Below, piece after piece: positions 14,090 to 23,982 of a DNA stretch of 36,036 nucleotides (the stretch's first letter is position 1; the number at the start of each line of letters is the position of its first letter). Made by a program: the position numbers and the translations under genes. The DNA comes from Gloeomargarita sp. SKYG116. GTDB lineage: Bacteria > Cyanobacteriota > Cyanobacteriia > Gloeomargaritales > Gloeomargaritaceae. The notes under the pieces were generated by a model, which did not search any database, was not told the origin of the DNA, and was given only the letters and a program-made list of their open reading frames with translations. The stretch lies in contig JANWVM010000023.1 in assembly GCA_025056115.1 (NCBI GenBank), positions 1-36,036 of the forward strand, written 5' to 3'.

Positions 14090-15679
14090 ATGGTTAAGCA
14101 AATTGGGATAATGCTTATGCCGGTGGGATTACTGTTTGGTCAGCGGACGGTTGGTGGGTTGAAATTTGCTCAAGTCACCACTGGCACTGAACGATGGATT
14201 AATTTAAACTTCGAGCGTTTGGTGCCATTTTTATTCAACTTACTCGGAGCGTTGGGAATCTTTATTATAGCCTGGATCGTTGCTTCGCTCCTAGGGAGAG
14301 TGACTCAAACAATTCTTAAACGTACTGGGATTGATGACCGGCTTTCCCAACTAGTTTCTGGCACGGCGGAACCGCCAATTTCTGTTGGCAAATGGCTGGG
14401 GCAAATTATTTTTTGGTTGGTGCTGTTGTTGGGGCTAGTCGGGGCGTTGGATGTTTTGAATTTGTCTGGCGTTTCCCAACCGCTAACCCGATTGCTGGAT
14501 GAAATTTTTACCTACGCGCCGCGGTTGATTGGGGGCTTAATCTTGGCGGTCATCGCCTGGGGAGTAGCGACGGTGACCAAGCTGGTGGTGGTACGCCTGG
14601 CGCGTTCGTTGCAGTTGGATCAACCGCTGGAATTGCCGGCCCAGGCTGAAGGCGCAGCGCCTGTAACCGTGGGGGAAACGCTGGGGACAGCCTTGTACTG
14701 GTTTGTGCTGCTATTTTTCCTGCCGTTGATCCTGGATACGTTGCAGCTCCAGGGGCCACTCCAGCCAGTGCAGAATCTGTTGAATGAGCTACTGGCAGCG
14801 TTGCCCCGGATTTTGAAGGCAGTGTTGATTGGTCTGGTGGGCTGGCTGGTCGCGCGGGTGTTGCGGGCGATGACGAGTAATTTGCTGGTAGCGATTGGGG
14901 CTGACCACCTGGGTCAACGGATAGGTATCCAGGAACCGGTACGTCTTTCCCAGGTGGGGGGTGGGCTGGTGTATGTGCTGGTCTGGATTCCCACGGTGGT
15001 GGCGGCGCTAGAGGCTCTGGAAATTCAGGCAATTTCCCAACCGGCGGTGGCAATGCTGAATACGTTTTTAACGGCGTTGCCGCGGGTGTTTACGGCGAGT
15101 TTGATTCTGTTGGTCGCTTATGGGAGTGGGCGGTTGTTGGGTGAAGTGGTCACGCGGGCGCTGACGCAGGCAGGGTTTGACCAGGTGCTGAACTGGCTGG
15201 GGTTGCCGGCGCCGACAGAAATGCCACAAACGCCCTCGCAGGTGGTGGGGTTGATTGTGTTAGGGGGCGTGGTGCAGTTGGGCATCATTGCGGCGGTGGA
15301 GGTGCTGGAAATTCCCACATTGACGGCGGTGGCGACGGGGTTGCTGGTGATTTTGGGGCAAGTGCTGGTAGGGCTGCTAGTGCTGGCCGTGGGGTTATAC
15401 GCGGCAAATGTGACGTTTCGCTTGATTGCCCAAGCGGGGACGCCGCAAGCCCGGTTGTTGGCCCATGGGGCGCGGATTGCGACACTGGCGCTGGTGGGGG
15501 CGATGGCGCTACGGCAAATGGGGATTGCGGCGGACATTGTCAACCTGGCGTTTGGATTGTTATTTGGGGCGGTGGCTGTGGCAATTGCCATTGCGTTTGG
15601 GCTGGGAGGACGGGATGTGGTGGCCCAGCAACTCCAGGAATGGCGTACCCAGATCAAGCGGCCTCCTGAATCCGAGTAG
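14090..15679 (+). CDS. Membrane protein with about five conserved TM-helix repeats (MscS-associated type)
   Basis: A 529-residue integral membrane protein built from about five copies of a unit with the pattern L-PR(I/L)-x-A-x-LI-x-V-x-W-x(2)-A-R followed by an amphipathic helix. The units begin near residues 44, 136, 232, 323 and 416; examples are YAPRLIGGLILAVIAWG, ALPRILKAVLIGLVGW and ALPRVFTASLILLVAYG. This is the conserved TM helix often found at the N-terminus of mechanosensitive channel (MscS) family proteins. The MscS beta domain itself is not visible, and the protein ends in a short polar tail after AIAFGLGGRDVVAQQL, which does resemble the MscS pore-lining end. It is commonly annotated as a mechanosensitive ion channel family protein; channel activity is an inference. 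GGAAG precedes the ATG. Confidence 0.82.
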   Translation: MVKQIGIMLMPVGLLFGQRTVGGLKFAQVTTGTERWINLNFERLVPFLFNLLGALGIFIIAWIVASLLGRVTQTILKRTGIDDRLSQLVSGTAEPPISVGKWLGQIIFWLVLLLGLVGALDVLNLSGVSQPLTRLLDEIFTYAPRLIGGLILAVIAWGVATVTKLVVVRLARSLQLDQPLELPAQAEGAAPVTVGETLGTALYWFVLLFFLPLILDTLQLQGPLQPVQNLLNELLAALPRILKAVLIGLVGWLVARVLRAMTSNLLVAIGADHLGQRIGIQEPVRLSQVGGGLVYVLVWIPTVVAALEALEIQAISQPAVAMLNTFLTALPRVFTASLILLVAYGSGRLLGEVVTRALTQAGFDQVLNWLGLPAPTEMPQTPSQVVGLIVLGGVVQLGIIAAVEVLEIPTLTAVATGLLVILGQVLVGLLVLAVGLYAANVTFRLIAQAGTPQARLLAHGARIATLALVGAMALRQMGIAADIVNLAFGLLFGAVAVAIAIAFGLGGRDVVAQQLQEWRTQIKRPPESE

Positions 15680-15758
15680 CAGCGCTGGCGGTAGGCAATT
15701 ATCCTTTTAGGACGCCACCCTGTCGTTGGGTTTCTCGCTGACCCACGGGGCTGGGCGA

Positions 15759-15764
15759 TATAAT
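15759..15764 (+). promoter_or_regulatory. Consensus -10 element ahead of the FAS1 gene
   Basis: A perfect TATAAT lies 29 bases before the ATG at 15794, giving a predicted leader of about 20-25 bases. No good -35 is found at 16-18 bases spacing, so an activator or an alternative group 2 sigma factor could be involved. Confidence 0.45.
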
Positions 15765-15793
15765 GCGAGAGCAGTCCTATCCCCCTAGCGACC

Positions 15794-16261
15794 ATGGCTG
15801 ACATTGTCGATATTGCGGTAAACGCGGGTTCGTTCCAGACGTTGGTGACGGCAGTCCAGGTGGCGGGTTTGGTGGAGGCCCTCAAAAGCCCTGGCCCGTT
15901 TACGGTTTTTGCGCCCAATGATGAGGCTTTTGCTGCCCTGCCACCTGGCACCATTACCACTCTCGTCCAAAATCCCCCCCAGTTGGCCCGTATTCTCAAA
16001 TACCACGTGGTGCCAGGGCGTTATACCAAAGCGGATTTGCGAGATGGCGATTACCTGCAATCGCTGGAAGGCTCCCTGATCCCGATTTATCTGCAGGGGG
16101 ATGAGTTTGAAGTGAAAAACGCCACGGTTTTAGCCGCCGACATCCTAGCCGATAACGGGGTGATTCATGTCCTCAATCGCGTGATTCTCATGGGCGGGGA
16201 CGGCGGACGGCAGGGAGATGTGAGCAAGGGTTGGTATTCGCAACCGGTGACCGGACTCTGA
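15794..16261 (+). CDS. Single FAS1 (fasciclin) domain protein
   Basis: A 155-residue protein beginning [20 protein letters not shown]. One FAS1 domain covers about residues 3-133, with the two conserved blocks [15 protein letters not shown] (H1-like) and [10 protein letters not shown] (H2-like), and YHVVPGRY between them. FAS1 domains mediate adhesion or scaffolding and are usually secreted. Here no signal peptide or membrane segment is present, which is common for short cyanobacterial FAS1 proteins, so it may be cytoplasmic or exported by another route. The last 20 or so residues are Gly-rich and polar. It has its own -10 element upstream and is not tightly coupled to its neighbours. Domain call is secure; role unknown. 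Confidence 0.9.
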   Translation: MADIVDIAVNAGSFQTLVTAVQVAGLVEALKSPGPFTVFAPNDEAFAALPPGTITTLVQNPPQLARILKYHVVPGRYTKADLRDGDYLQSLEGSLIPIYLQGDEFEVKNATVLAADILADNGVIHVLNRVILMGGDGGRQGDVSKGWYSQPVTGL

Positions 16262-16355
16262 AATTTTGTTAACGTCACGGGCATCCATCTAACGTTTCAT
16301 TGCAAAAGTGGGGGCAAGTCCTACACAGACGGGGAGCAGGTGTTACCTTTAGCCA

Positions 16356-16553
16356 ATGTCTGTGCAGAGATGGGTGCCTATGTATCGTCGGAATCAACGG
16401 GATTGGCCGACTGCTCTAGCAACAGCGGGCTTGGGTGCAGGGGTGGTAACGTCCTGGGCAGTGATGCAAGGACAACATCCAGGCGTTGCCTTGGGCATTA
16501 CCCTGTTTGCGGCAGTCATGGCCGTCCTAGTGGACGAATTGCAGCAGGGATAA
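16356..16553 (+). CDS. Small predicted membrane protein
   Basis: A 65-residue frame from the ATG at 16356, with an alternative ATG at 16380 and no clear ribosome binding site for either. After a basic start (MSVQRWVPMYRRNQRDW), two hydrophobic stretches follow, ALATAGLGAGVVTSWAV and GVALGITLFAAVMAVLVDEL, separated by the short polar turn MQGQHPG. That arrangement predicts a two-helix hairpin in the membrane. The overall pattern resembles small conserved cyanobacterial membrane proteins, but I cannot name the family. It lies between the FAS1 gene and gltS on the same strand. The composition and position support a real gene over the overlapping 80-residue frame starting at 16340, which lacks such order. 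Confidence 0.6.
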   Translation: MSVQRWVPMYRRNQRDWPTALATAGLGAGVVTSWAVMQGQHPGVALGITLFAAVMAVLVDELQQG

Positions 16554-16592
16554 AGATAAAAGCAAAAACCAGGGGGATTTGAAGAAAAACAC

Positions 16593-16598
16593 TATAAT
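16593..16598 (+). promoter_or_regulatory. Consensus -10 element in the gltS upstream region
   Basis: A perfect TATAAT sits about 130 bases before the gltS start, without a recognisable -35. The leader between them contains the short palindrome TGCCA-CA-TGGCA at 16652-16663. I looked for an NtcA site (GTA-N8-TAC) and for glutamine-riboswitch-like sequence here and saw neither. Confidence 0.4.
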
Positions 16599-16727
16599 AA
16601 GGGATGCTGCACCTGCCTGGAACACGGCGCGTAGGTGTCGTTGGGGTATTGTGCCACATGGCATCAGCGAATCAGGTCATCGGCGGATGACAGCGGCAGG
16701 GAGGCGCGTCTTTAACAAACCCCCTCT

Positions 16728-19700
16728 ATGGAATGTTCAGAATACGGGTGTCCTATGAGCAATTCCCCTTGGCCTTGGTTGACCGATGAACGGGATGCCT
16801 GTGGTGTTGGCTTTATTGCCGACCGGCGCGGGCGAGTGAGTCACGATGTGGTCAGTCAGGCATTGGCCGCATTGACCTGCTTGGAGCATCGGGGCGGTTG
16901 CAGCGCTGACCGGGATTCCGGAGACGGCGCTGGACTCATGACCGGCCTGCCGTGGGGCATTTTGCAGGCATGGGCTGATGCGCCGGGATTGCCGCCTCTG
17001 GTACCGGGCCGGACGGGGGTCGGGATGGTTTTTCTGCCGCCTGCTGCGGTCGTCCCAGCGCAAGAGTGGGTTACCCAGGGGCTGCAAGCGGAAGGATTGA
17101 CAGTGATTGGCTGGCGGGAAGTACCCGTGCGCCGGGAGGTGCTGGGGGTGCAGGCGCGGGAAAATTGCCCAGCGATTGCCCAGGTCGTGGTGACGCACCC
17201 CTACTGGCAGAACGAGGTGTTGGAGCAGCGGCTCTATTTGGCTCGCAAGCGGCTGGAACGGCAGGCGGCGCAGCAACCCTGGGGTCAGGATTTGTATATC
17301 TGTTCCTTGTCCTGCCGCACAGTGGTGTACAAGGGGATGGTGCGGGCGGCGGTGCTGGGGGAGTTTTACCAGGATTTGCGGGATGAGCGGTATCAGAGTG
17401 CCTTTGCCATCTATCACCGGCGCTTTAGCACGAATACCATGCCCAAGTGGCCGCTGGCGCAACCGATGCGGTTGTTGGGGCACAACGGAGAAATCAATAC
17501 GCTGCTGGGAAATATCAACTGGATGATGGCGCGGGAGGCGAGTTTTGCGCATCCGGCTTGGGAGGGCCGCCTCGACGACCTGCGACCGGTGGTCAACGGC
17601 CAAAACAGCGACTCAGCCAATTTAGACAGTAGCCTGGAGTTGCTGGTGCGGTCGGGACGTAGCCCACTCGAGGCGATGATGTTGCTCATCCCCGAGGCAT
17701 ACCGGCATCAACCGGAGCTGGCCGCCTATCCAGAGGTGGTGGATTTTTATGAGTATTACGCTGGGCTGCAAGAACCGTGGGATGGACCGGCGCTGGTCGT
17801 GTTTAGCGATGGTCAGGTGGTGGGGGCAACGCTGGACCGCAACGGGTTGCGACCGGCTCGCTACGTGCTAACCCAGGACGATTGGGTGATTGTGGCCTCG
17901 GAAGCAGGGGTGGTCGAGGTGCCGCCGCAGCAGGTGATCGCCAAGGGCCGCCTCGGTCCTGGACAAATGCTGGCGGTGGATTTGGTCAAGGGGGAACTAC
18001 TCACGAACTGGACTATCAAACAGCGCGTGGCGCAACAACAGCCCTATGGAGTCTGGGTGAAACAGCATCGCCGGCATTTGGAACCACAGCCCTTTACCGC
18101 TGCGTGCCAAACCGATGCCGTGACCTTGCTGCGCCACCAAACCGCCTTTGGCTACACCGCGGAAGATGTGGAGATGATCATTGAGCCGATGGCCAGCACG
18201 GGCAAAGAACCCACCTTTTGCATGGGAGATGACACGCCGCTGGCGGTGTTATCGGACAAGCCCCATCTACTCTACGACTACTTCAAGCAGCGGTTTGCCC
18301 AGGTGACCAACCCGGCCATTGACCCCCTGCGCGAGAGCCTGGTGATGTCCTTAGAGATGGGACTGGGGGCGCGGGGGAATTTGTTACAGCCCCGGCCTGA
18401 AGATGCCCGGCAATTGTGGCTGCAGTCGCCGGTGTTGAATGAACAGGAGTTGCAAGCGATTCAAACCAGTGACTTCCAAACCGCGACCCTCAGCACGTTG
18501 TTTGATTTTACCCGCCCAGAGGCTTTGAAACAGGCCCTCGATGAACTGTGCGACCGAGCCGTGCAAGCGGTGCAGCAGGGGGCAGAAATTCTCATCCTTA
18601 GCGACCGGTTGGAACCTTTAACAGCGACGCGCACCTGGATACCGCCGTTGCTGGCTGTAGGTGCCGTGCATCACCACTTGATTACCCAGGGATTACGGCT
18701 GCGGGCGTCGCTGGTGGTGGATACTGCCCAGTGTTGGAGCACGCACCATTTCGCCTGTTTGATTGGGTATGGCGCGAGCGCAGTTTGTCCCTACCTGGCC
18801 TGGGAAACCGTGCGGCACTGGTGGCAAGACCCCAAGACACAAGCCTTGATGGAGCAGGGGAAACTGAGTCGTTGTACGGTCACCGAGGCCCAGGCGAATT
18901 ATCGGGCAGCGGTGGAGGCGGGCCTGCTCAAAATCCTGTCCAAGATGGGCATTTCCCTGCTGGCCAGTTACCACGGGGCGCAAATTTTCGAGATTTTGGG
19001 GCTGGGGCCGGAAGTGGTGGATCGGGCATTCCGGGGGACGGTCTCCCAGTTGGGCGGGCTAAACCTCGCCGAGCTAACCCAGGAGATTATGCGTTTCCAC
19101 CAGCAGGCGTTCCCGGAACTGACCCACAAGCGCCTAGAAAATTTGGGGTTTATCCAGGCCCGGCCCCGCGGGGAGTACCACATGAACTCGCCGGAGATGG
19201 CCAAGCTGCTGCATAAGGCGGTGCGTTCGGGTCGGGCGGAGGATTTTGCAGCTTACCTGCAACTGCTGGAGCATCGTCCCCCGACCGCGCCCCGCGATTT
19301 GCTCACCATTGCCAGCGACCGAGCGCCAATTCCCCTGGAGGAGGTGGAACCTGCCAGCCAGATCGTCACTCGGTTTTGCACCGGTGGCATGTCCCTCGGG
19401 GCCTTATCGCGGGAAGCGCATGAGGTGCTGGCGATTGCCATGAACCGCTTGGGGGGCAAATCCAATTCAGGAGAAGGCGGCGAAGACCCCTTGCGCTTTC
19501 GGGTGTTGACCGATGTGGACGAAACCGGGCATTCCCCCACCCTGCCCCATCTCAAGGGGTTGCGCAATGGCGATACCGCCAGCTCAGCCATCAAACAGGT
19601 GGCTTCGGGCCGGTTTGGGGTGACGCCGGAGTACCTCATCCAGGCCAAACAAATCGAAATCAAGATTGCGCAAGGGGCGAAACCGGGGGAAGGTGGCCAG

Positions 19701-21317
19701 TTGCCGGGGAAGAAGGTCAGTCCCTACATCGCCATGCTGCGCCGCTCCAAACCGGGCGTGTCCTTGATTTCGCCGCCGCCCCACCATGACATCTACTCCA
19801 TCGAGGACTTGGCCCAGTTGATTTTCGACTTGCACCAGGTCAACCCGCGGGCGCAAGTGTCGGTGAAGCTGGTGGCGGAAATCGGCATCGGTACCATCGC
19901 CGCAGGCGTGGCCAAGGCCAATGCCGACGTGATTCAAATCTCCGGTCATGACGGGGGGACGGGCGCTTCACCCTTGAGTTCCATCAAACACGCTGGTACG
20001 CCCTGGGAATTGGGGCTCACAGAGGTGCATCGCGTGTTGCTGGACAACCGCCTGCGGGACCGGGTGATTTTGCGGGTGGATGGCGGCCTCAAGACAGGAT
20101 GGGATGTGGTGATGGCCGCGCTGATGGGGGCGGAAGAATTTGGGTTTGGGTCGGTGGCGATGATCGCGGCTGGCTGTATCATGGCCCGCGTTTGTCACAC
20201 CAATAATTGCCCAGTGGGGGTGGCCACGCAACGGGAAGACCTGCGGGCTAGATTTCCGGGCCTGCCAGAACACGTGGTGAATTTCTTTTTATTCATCGCG
20301 GAAGAGGTGCGGCTGCTCCTGGCCCAAATAGGGTACCGGTCGCTAGCGGATATTGTGGGCCGAGCGGATTTGTTGCAACCCCGGTCGATCACTCTCAGCA
20401 AAACCCAGGGCCTGACCACCACGGTCATGACCCACCTGCCTGACACCCGCACCGACCGTCATTGGCTCCAGCACGAACCTGTCCACAGCAACGGTCCGGT
20501 TTTGGATGACGAACTGCTGGCCCACCCGGAGCTGCAACAGGCCCTTCACACCCACGGCACCTGGACGCTGGCGTTGCCGATTCGCAACACTGACCGGAGT
20601 GTGGGGGCGCGGATTGCGGGAGAAATTGCCCGTCTCCATGGCGATGACGGTTTCCGGGGCCACGTGACGCTCCAGTTCCGAGGCAGTGCGGGGCAGAGTT
20701 TCGGGGCTTTTAACCTGCCGGGGATGACGTTGCACCTGACGGGGGAAGCCAATGATTACGTGGGCAAGGGCATGCACGGCGGGGAAATTATTGTCGTGCC
20801 GGACCCGGATTTGGCCTGCGACCCCAGCGCGCAAGTGATTATTGGCAATACGTGTCTGTATGGCGCGACGGGGGGACGCCTCTTCGCCTATGGCCGGGCA
20901 GGCGAACGCTTTGCGGTGCGCAATTCCCTGGCGCAGGCGGTGATTGAAGGGGCCGGCGACCACTGCTGTGAGTACATGACCGGCGGCGTGGTGGTGGTAT
21001 TGGGGCCAGTGGGACGCAATGTGGGCGCGGGTATGACTGGCGGGTTGGCCTATTTCCTGGACGAAACGGGCGATTTCCCGGCCAAAGTCAACCTGGAAAT
21101 CGTCCGGATGCAGCGGGTGATGAGTCCAGCCGGGCAAGCCCAACTGCGCACCCTGATTGCCGATCACTACGAGCGCACCGGCAGCCGCAAAGCCGCCCGG
21201 ATTTTGGCCGAGTGGGAGTCTTACCTACCGCGGTTCTGGCAGTTAGTGCCGCCTTCGGAGCAAGACACGCCAGAAGCTCAGGGTGCCGCGCCGTTACCGC
21301 TGTTGGAACGGGTCTAA
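16728..21317 (+). CDS. gltS: Ferredoxin-dependent glutamate synthase
   Basis: A 1529-residue Fd-GOGAT, the full family length. It makes two glutamates from glutamine and 2-oxoglutarate using reduced ferredoxin, the main route of ammonium assimilation in cyanobacteria with glutamine synthetase. The N-terminal class II amidotransferase domain starts at Cys25 (ERDACGVGF), which is normally exposed by removal of the propeptide. The FMN-binding synthase barrel lies around residues 840-1200, with GEGGEDP and the 3Fe-4S ligands Cys 1150, 1156 and 1161 in [15 protein letters not shown]. The C-terminal GXGXG beta-helix domain runs about 1270-1480, with repeats such as [12 protein letters not shown] and GMTGGLAYF. 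No gltD-type small subunit is adjacent, fitting the ferredoxin form. The start could instead be the ATG at 16755 (MSNSPWPWL). A TATAAT at 16593 may drive it. Confidence 0.96.
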   Translation: MECSEYGCPMSNSPWPWLTDERDACGVGFIADRRGRVSHDVVSQALAALTCLEHRGGCSADRDSGDGAGLMTGLPWGILQAWADAPGLPPLVPGRTGVGMVFLPPAAVVPAQEWVTQGLQAEGLTVIGWREVPVRREVLGVQARENCPAIAQVVVTHPYWQNEVLEQRLYLARKRLERQAAQQPWGQDLYICSLSCRTVVYKGMVRAAVLGEFYQDLRDERYQSAFAIYHRRFSTNTMPKWPLAQPMRLLGHNGEINTLLGNINWMMAREASFAHPAWEGRLDDLRPVVNGQNSDSANLDSSLELLVRSGRSPLEAMMLLIPEAYRHQPELAAYPEVVDFYEYYAGLQEPWDGPALVVFSDGQVVGATLDRNGLRPARYVLTQDDWVIVASEAGVVEVPPQQVIAKGRLGPGQMLAVDLVKGELLTNWTIKQRVAQQQPYGVWVKQHRRHLEPQPFTAACQTDAVTLLRHQTAFGYTAEDVEMIIEPMASTGKEPTFCMGDDTPLAVLSDKPHLLYDYFKQRFAQVTNPAIDPLRESLVMSLEMGLGARGNLLQPRPEDARQLWLQSPVLNEQELQAIQTSDFQTATLSTLFDFTRPEALKQALDELCDRAVQAVQQGAEILILSDRLEPLTATRTWIPPLLAVGAVHHHLITQGLRLRASLVVDTAQCWSTHHFACLIGYGASAVCPYLAWETVRHWWQDPKTQALMEQGKLSRCTVTEAQANYRAAVEAGLLKILSKMGISLLASYHGAQIFEILGLGPEVVDRAFRGTVSQLGGLNLAELTQEIMRFHQQAFPELTHKRLENLGFIQARPRGEYHMNSPEMAKLLHKAVRSGRAEDFAAYLQLLEHRPPTAPRDLLTIASDRAPIPLEEVEPASQIVTRFCTGGMSLGALSREAHEVLAIAMNRLGGKSNSGEGGEDPLRFRVLTDVDETGHSPTLPHLKGLRNGDTASSAIKQVASGRFGVTPEYLIQAKQIEIKIAQGAKPGEGGQLPGKKVSPYIAMLRRSKPGVSLISPPPHHDIYSIEDLAQLIFDLHQVNPRAQVSVKLVAEIGIGTIAAGVAKANADVIQISGHDGGTGASPLSSIKHAGTPWELGLTEVHRVLLDNRLRDRVILRVDGGLKTGWDVVMAALMGAEEFGFGSVAMIAAGCIMARVCHTNNCPVGVATQREDLRARFPGLPEHVVNFFLFIAEEVRLLLAQIGYRSLADIVGRADLLQPRSITLSKTQGLTTTVMTHLPDTRTDRHWLQHEPVHSNGPVLDDELLAHPELQQALHTHGTWTLALPIRNTDRSVGARIAGEIARLHGDDGFRGHVTLQFRGSAGQSFGAFNLPGMTLHLTGEANDYVGKGMHGGEIIVVPDPDLACDPSAQVIIGNTCLYGATGGRLFAYGRAGERFAVRNSLAQAVIEGAGDHCCEYMTGGVVVVLGPVGRNVGAGMTGGLAYFLDETGDFPAKVNLEIVRMQRVMSPAGQAQLRTLIADHYERTGSRKAARILAEWESYLPRFWQLVPPSEQDTPEAQGAAPLPLLERV

Positions 21318-21371
21318 GGCAGCTTCGTCTCCAAGGGTTACAATGAAGGCCGGAACGATGGAGTATCGGTC

Positions 21372-22619
21372 TTGGTGCGCCTGGGGTTACTGCTGCTGTT
21401 GGTAGCGGGGGGAGTGTGGTGGCTAGACCGCTGGTGGCGACGACGTTCCCACAATCCGCTGCGTCTCACCCGCGGCTACTGGCAGATGGAAATCCAGGAA
21501 ACCGATCGCTGCCGCTGGCGGGGGCACTTGGAATGGGTCAATCCCAGCCTCCGCTACGAGGTCATGGTGCCGGAGTGTACCTTGCAGGTCAAGGTGCTGT
21601 CCCGCCACAGCTTGGAAGACATTCGGGTTACCGCGCAACTGATTTCCCATCATCCTGATGCCCCGACTCGCCCTGATGGTTACTGGCGCGCTCGCATTAT
21701 CAAGACCCGGCAACGGATAGGGATGGAAGTAGTGGTGGATATCCAAGGCCAGGACTTGAGCGGGTTGCAGGCAGCTTGGTTGCGCTTTGATTACGTCAGC
21801 TATGGACCGGCTGGTTGGCAGCCCCAGCAACAGCACGTCGTGTTACCCCTGGCCTTTCCAGACCCCACCCGCACCATCAATAGTCTGCACGTACCCGGTC
21901 AGGCCGAAATTTTACTCATTCATACCCACTTACTGAGCCACCTAGACGATCCGGTGGGCGTGGTGAAACGCTATGCCCTGCCCCATGCGTTGCCCGGCGA
22001 TATCGTGGTCATCGGCGAAACTCCGGTGGCGATCATGCAGGGGCGGTGGCGGCATCCCCAGCAAGTGCAACCCGGCTGGTGGGCGCGGCGGTTATGTACC
22101 TTTTTCGCACCTACCTCGAGCCTGGCGACGGCTTGCGGCATGCAAACTTTAATTGATTTGGTGGGGTGGCCGCGAGTGCTAGGGGCGTTTGTGGTGGGGG
22201 CGCTGGCGAAACTGGCGGGACGACCGGGTGTGTTTTATCAATTGGCCGGGGAACAGGCCGCGTTGATTGACGATGTCACGGGTACGTTGCCCCCCTACGA
22301 CCAGTTCATCGTCCTCGGGCCGGCGCGACCCCAAACAGTGGTGGATGACATCCGGGAACAGACAGGCCTGGCGGCGGCCATCGTAGATGTCAACGACTTG
22401 AAAGCAGTTAGAATAGTGGCAGCGACGGCGGATGTGGACCAGCAGTTTTTGACCCGTGTACTGGTGGACAATCCCGCTGGTAATGCTGATGAACAGACGC
22501 CGCTGTTGTTGATTCGCCCCCTAGCGACTGACCTGACGGATGACCTTGACGATTCGTCCCCCCCACCCCCAGGAGTGGAAATGGATACAGACCCACATGG
22601 GGGATGGCGACCTGGTTGA
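21372..22619 (+). CDS. CofE-like (F420-0:gamma-glutamyl ligase-related) cyanobacterial protein
   Basis: A 415-residue protein from a TTG at 21372 or a GTG one codon later; GGAG lies about eight bases upstream. Residues 1-20 form an N-terminal membrane anchor (LGLLLLLVAGGVWWLDRWW). The C-terminal half contains the CofE-related region: GDIVVIGETPVAIMQGRWRH, ACGMQTLIDLVG, FYQLAGEQAALIDDVTGT, YDQFIVLGPARP and AAIVDVNDLKAVRI. CofE adds glutamate to coenzyme F420, but cyanobacteria are not established F420 makers and this family is usually annotated only by similarity, so its substrate is open. The final 27 residues overlap the start of the next gene by 80 bases and look unconserved, with a Pro-rich stretch. 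TACAAT at 21339-21344 could be a -10. Confidence 0.75.
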   Translation: MVRLGLLLLLVAGGVWWLDRWWRRRSHNPLRLTRGYWQMEIQETDRCRWRGHLEWVNPSLRYEVMVPECTLQVKVLSRHSLEDIRVTAQLISHHPDAPTRPDGYWRARIIKTRQRIGMEVVVDIQGQDLSGLQAAWLRFDYVSYGPAGWQPQQQHVVLPLAFPDPTRTINSLHVPGQAEILLIHTHLLSHLDDPVGVVKRYALPHALPGDIVVIGETPVAIMQGRWRHPQQVQPGWWARRLCTFFAPTSSLATACGMQTLIDLVGWPRVLGAFVVGALAKLAGRPGVFYQLAGEQAALIDDVTGTLPPYDQFIVLGPARPQTVVDDIREQTGLAAAIVDVNDLKAVRIVAATADVDQQFLTRVLVDNPAGNADEQTPLLLIRPLATDLTDDLDDSSPPPPGVEMDTDPHGGWRPG

Positions 22620-23523
22620 GCGGCGCGGTTATACGTGGCTGGCAGTGACCGAGTCAGGGATTGTCGGCGGGATTCAGGTCGCTCCGTTTAACCGCAGTCG
22701 CAGCACGTGGCAGGTCCAGTGGGTCACTAGTGAGACGCTCGAGGTGGGGTCGCAACTGTTGCGTTATGCTCTAGAAACAGTCTTGGAGGCGCGCACCTGG
22801 GTGCTGGAAGTACCGACGCCGGATCAAGACAGGCTGGCTTTGTATCGGCAAAACGGATTTCAACCCCTGGCCCACTGCACCTACTGGCATTTGCACGGCG
22901 AAGCGTTGACGGCTCTGGCCCGGTCGTCCCTGGAGGCACCCCCTCTGAGTCCGGTAGGTCAGCGCGATGCCTATTTGCGTTACCAGTTGGACACAGTGGC
23001 GATGCCCCCCTTGGTTCGTCAAGTCTTTGACCGGCATCCCCAGGACTTTGTCGTACCCCTGTGGCGTACCCTGTGGTATCGTTGGCGAGCTTGGCAGGGG
23101 CAGGCGCGACCCATTCAAAACTACGTGTTTGAACCCCAACGCCAAGCTGCCATCGGCTATTTCTGTCTCTGGTTTGACCCCCAGGCCAGCCAGCCCCATC
23201 CGGTTGATTTAACCGTCCATCCGGCCTACACCTGGCTTTACCCGCAATTACTGGCCCATCTGACTAGGTTGGTGGCCCCGGAACCTGGTTTGCGCTTGAC
23301 TTGCATGGATTACCAACCGGAGCGGGAAGCCTGTTTTCGCTGGGCTGGCGCTGTGCCGCAGGGGGAAACGCTGTGGATGTGTCGCTCGGTGTGGCACAAG
23401 CTGCGGGAAGCGAAATTTTCGTTCCAGGAACTGCCAGGTCTAGCCGAAGTCTTACCCCATTTACAACCAGTGCCCCTCACCCAACGCGACTCGTTTGGCG
23501 GGGACCAGAACATGGCACAATGA
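22540..23523 (+). CDS. GNAT-like acyltransferase-family protein
   Basis: A 327-residue protein beginning MTLTIRPPHPQEWKWIQTH, a usual first strand and helix for a GNAT fold; the next in-frame ATG is 22597. The first half shows a degenerate acetyltransferase domain: WLAVTESGIVGGIQVAPF as the strand 2-3 turn, VGSQLLRYALETVLEARTW as the acetyl-CoA-binding region, and VPTPDQDRLALYRQNGFQPL with the typical ALY-NGF motif. The second half looks like another, more diverged GNAT-like unit (AIGYFCLWFD through PQLLAHLTRLVAP). The substrate is unknown. The 80-base overlap with the upstream CofE-like gene and the 21-base gap to ruvX place it in a tight plus-strand cluster. The family call rests on the first half; the second-domain call is tentative. 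Confidence 0.72.
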   Translation: MTLTIRPPHPQEWKWIQTHMGDGDLVERRGYTWLAVTESGIVGGIQVAPFNRSRSTWQVQWVTSETLEVGSQLLRYALETVLEARTWVLEVPTPDQDRLALYRQNGFQPLAHCTYWHLHGEALTALARSSLEAPPLSPVGQRDAYLRYQLDTVAMPPLVRQVFDRHPQDFVVPLWRTLWYRWRAWQGQARPIQNYVFEPQRQAAIGYFCLWFDPQASQPHPVDLTVHPAYTWLYPQLLAHLTRLVAPEPGLRLTCMDYQPEREACFRWAGAVPQGETLWMCRSVWHKLREAKFSFQELPGLAEVLPHLQPVPLTQRDSFGGDQNMAQ

Positions 23524-23544
23524 CCCTAAGATGTCCAAGTAGGA

Positions 23545-23982
23545 ATGGTTGTTGGTTTGGGTCTGGATATTGGTCGGAAACGGATTGGGGTAGCTATCAG
23601 TGACCCTACCGGTTTAGTGGTGACGGGTTTACCGACGTTGACGTGGCCGACGGCGCCCCAGGAACTAGCCCGCTTGGTCCAACAACGGCAACCCCACGTG
23701 TTGGTGGTGGGCCTCCCCCGCTATCCCGATGGCCGTCCCAGCGCCCAAACACGCTTTACCCGCAAACAAGGAGACTATCTGGGACGGTATCTGGGGTTAC
23801 CGGTTGTCTATGTGGACGAAGTCCTCACGTCCTGGGCGGCGGCCCAACAACTGGACCGGCGACGTTATCGGTCTGCGGCAGAATACCGAGCAGCGCTGGA
23901 CCAGCAGGCCGCTATCCTGATCCTGCAACAATGGCTGAGTCAACCATCCCCTTGTCGTTCTGGAGAAACCTATGGGTCGTAA
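23545..23982 (+). CDS. ruvX: RuvX/YqgF, pre-16S rRNA nuclease family
   Basis: A 145-residue protein of the YqgF family, which matures the 5' end of 16S rRNA and has an RNase H-like fold (older name: putative Holliday junction resolvase). Acidic active-site strands are visible: GLDIGRKRIGVAISD at residues 6-20, VVGLPRYPDGRPS in the middle, YVDEVLTSW, and DQQAAILILQQWL at the end. AGGA directly abuts the ATG, closer than usual. It is followed by the DUF3727 gene with an 11-base overlap, an arrangement I associate with cyanobacteria. Length and motif order are normal for the family, and no key residue appears lost. Confidence 0.92.
   Translation: MVVGLGLDIGRKRIGVAISDPTGLVVTGLPTLTWPTAPQELARLVQQRQPHVLVVGLPRYPDGRPSAQTRFTRKQGDYLGRYLGLPVVYVDEVLTSWAAAQQLDRRRYRSAAEYRAALDQQAAILILQQWLSQPSPCRSGETYGS

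Noticed and set aside
15118-15999. Minus-strand frame of about 293 codons across the TM-helix and FAS1 genes
   Set aside because: Composition is a Ser-, Thr-, Asn- and Pro-rich shadow and it spans two well-supported genes and their promoter.
16599-16727. Possible NtcA site or glutamine riboswitch in the gltS leader
   Set aside because: No GTA-N8-TAC and none of the conserved glnA/downstream-peptide RNA sequence could be found by eye; only a short TGCCA palindrome is present.
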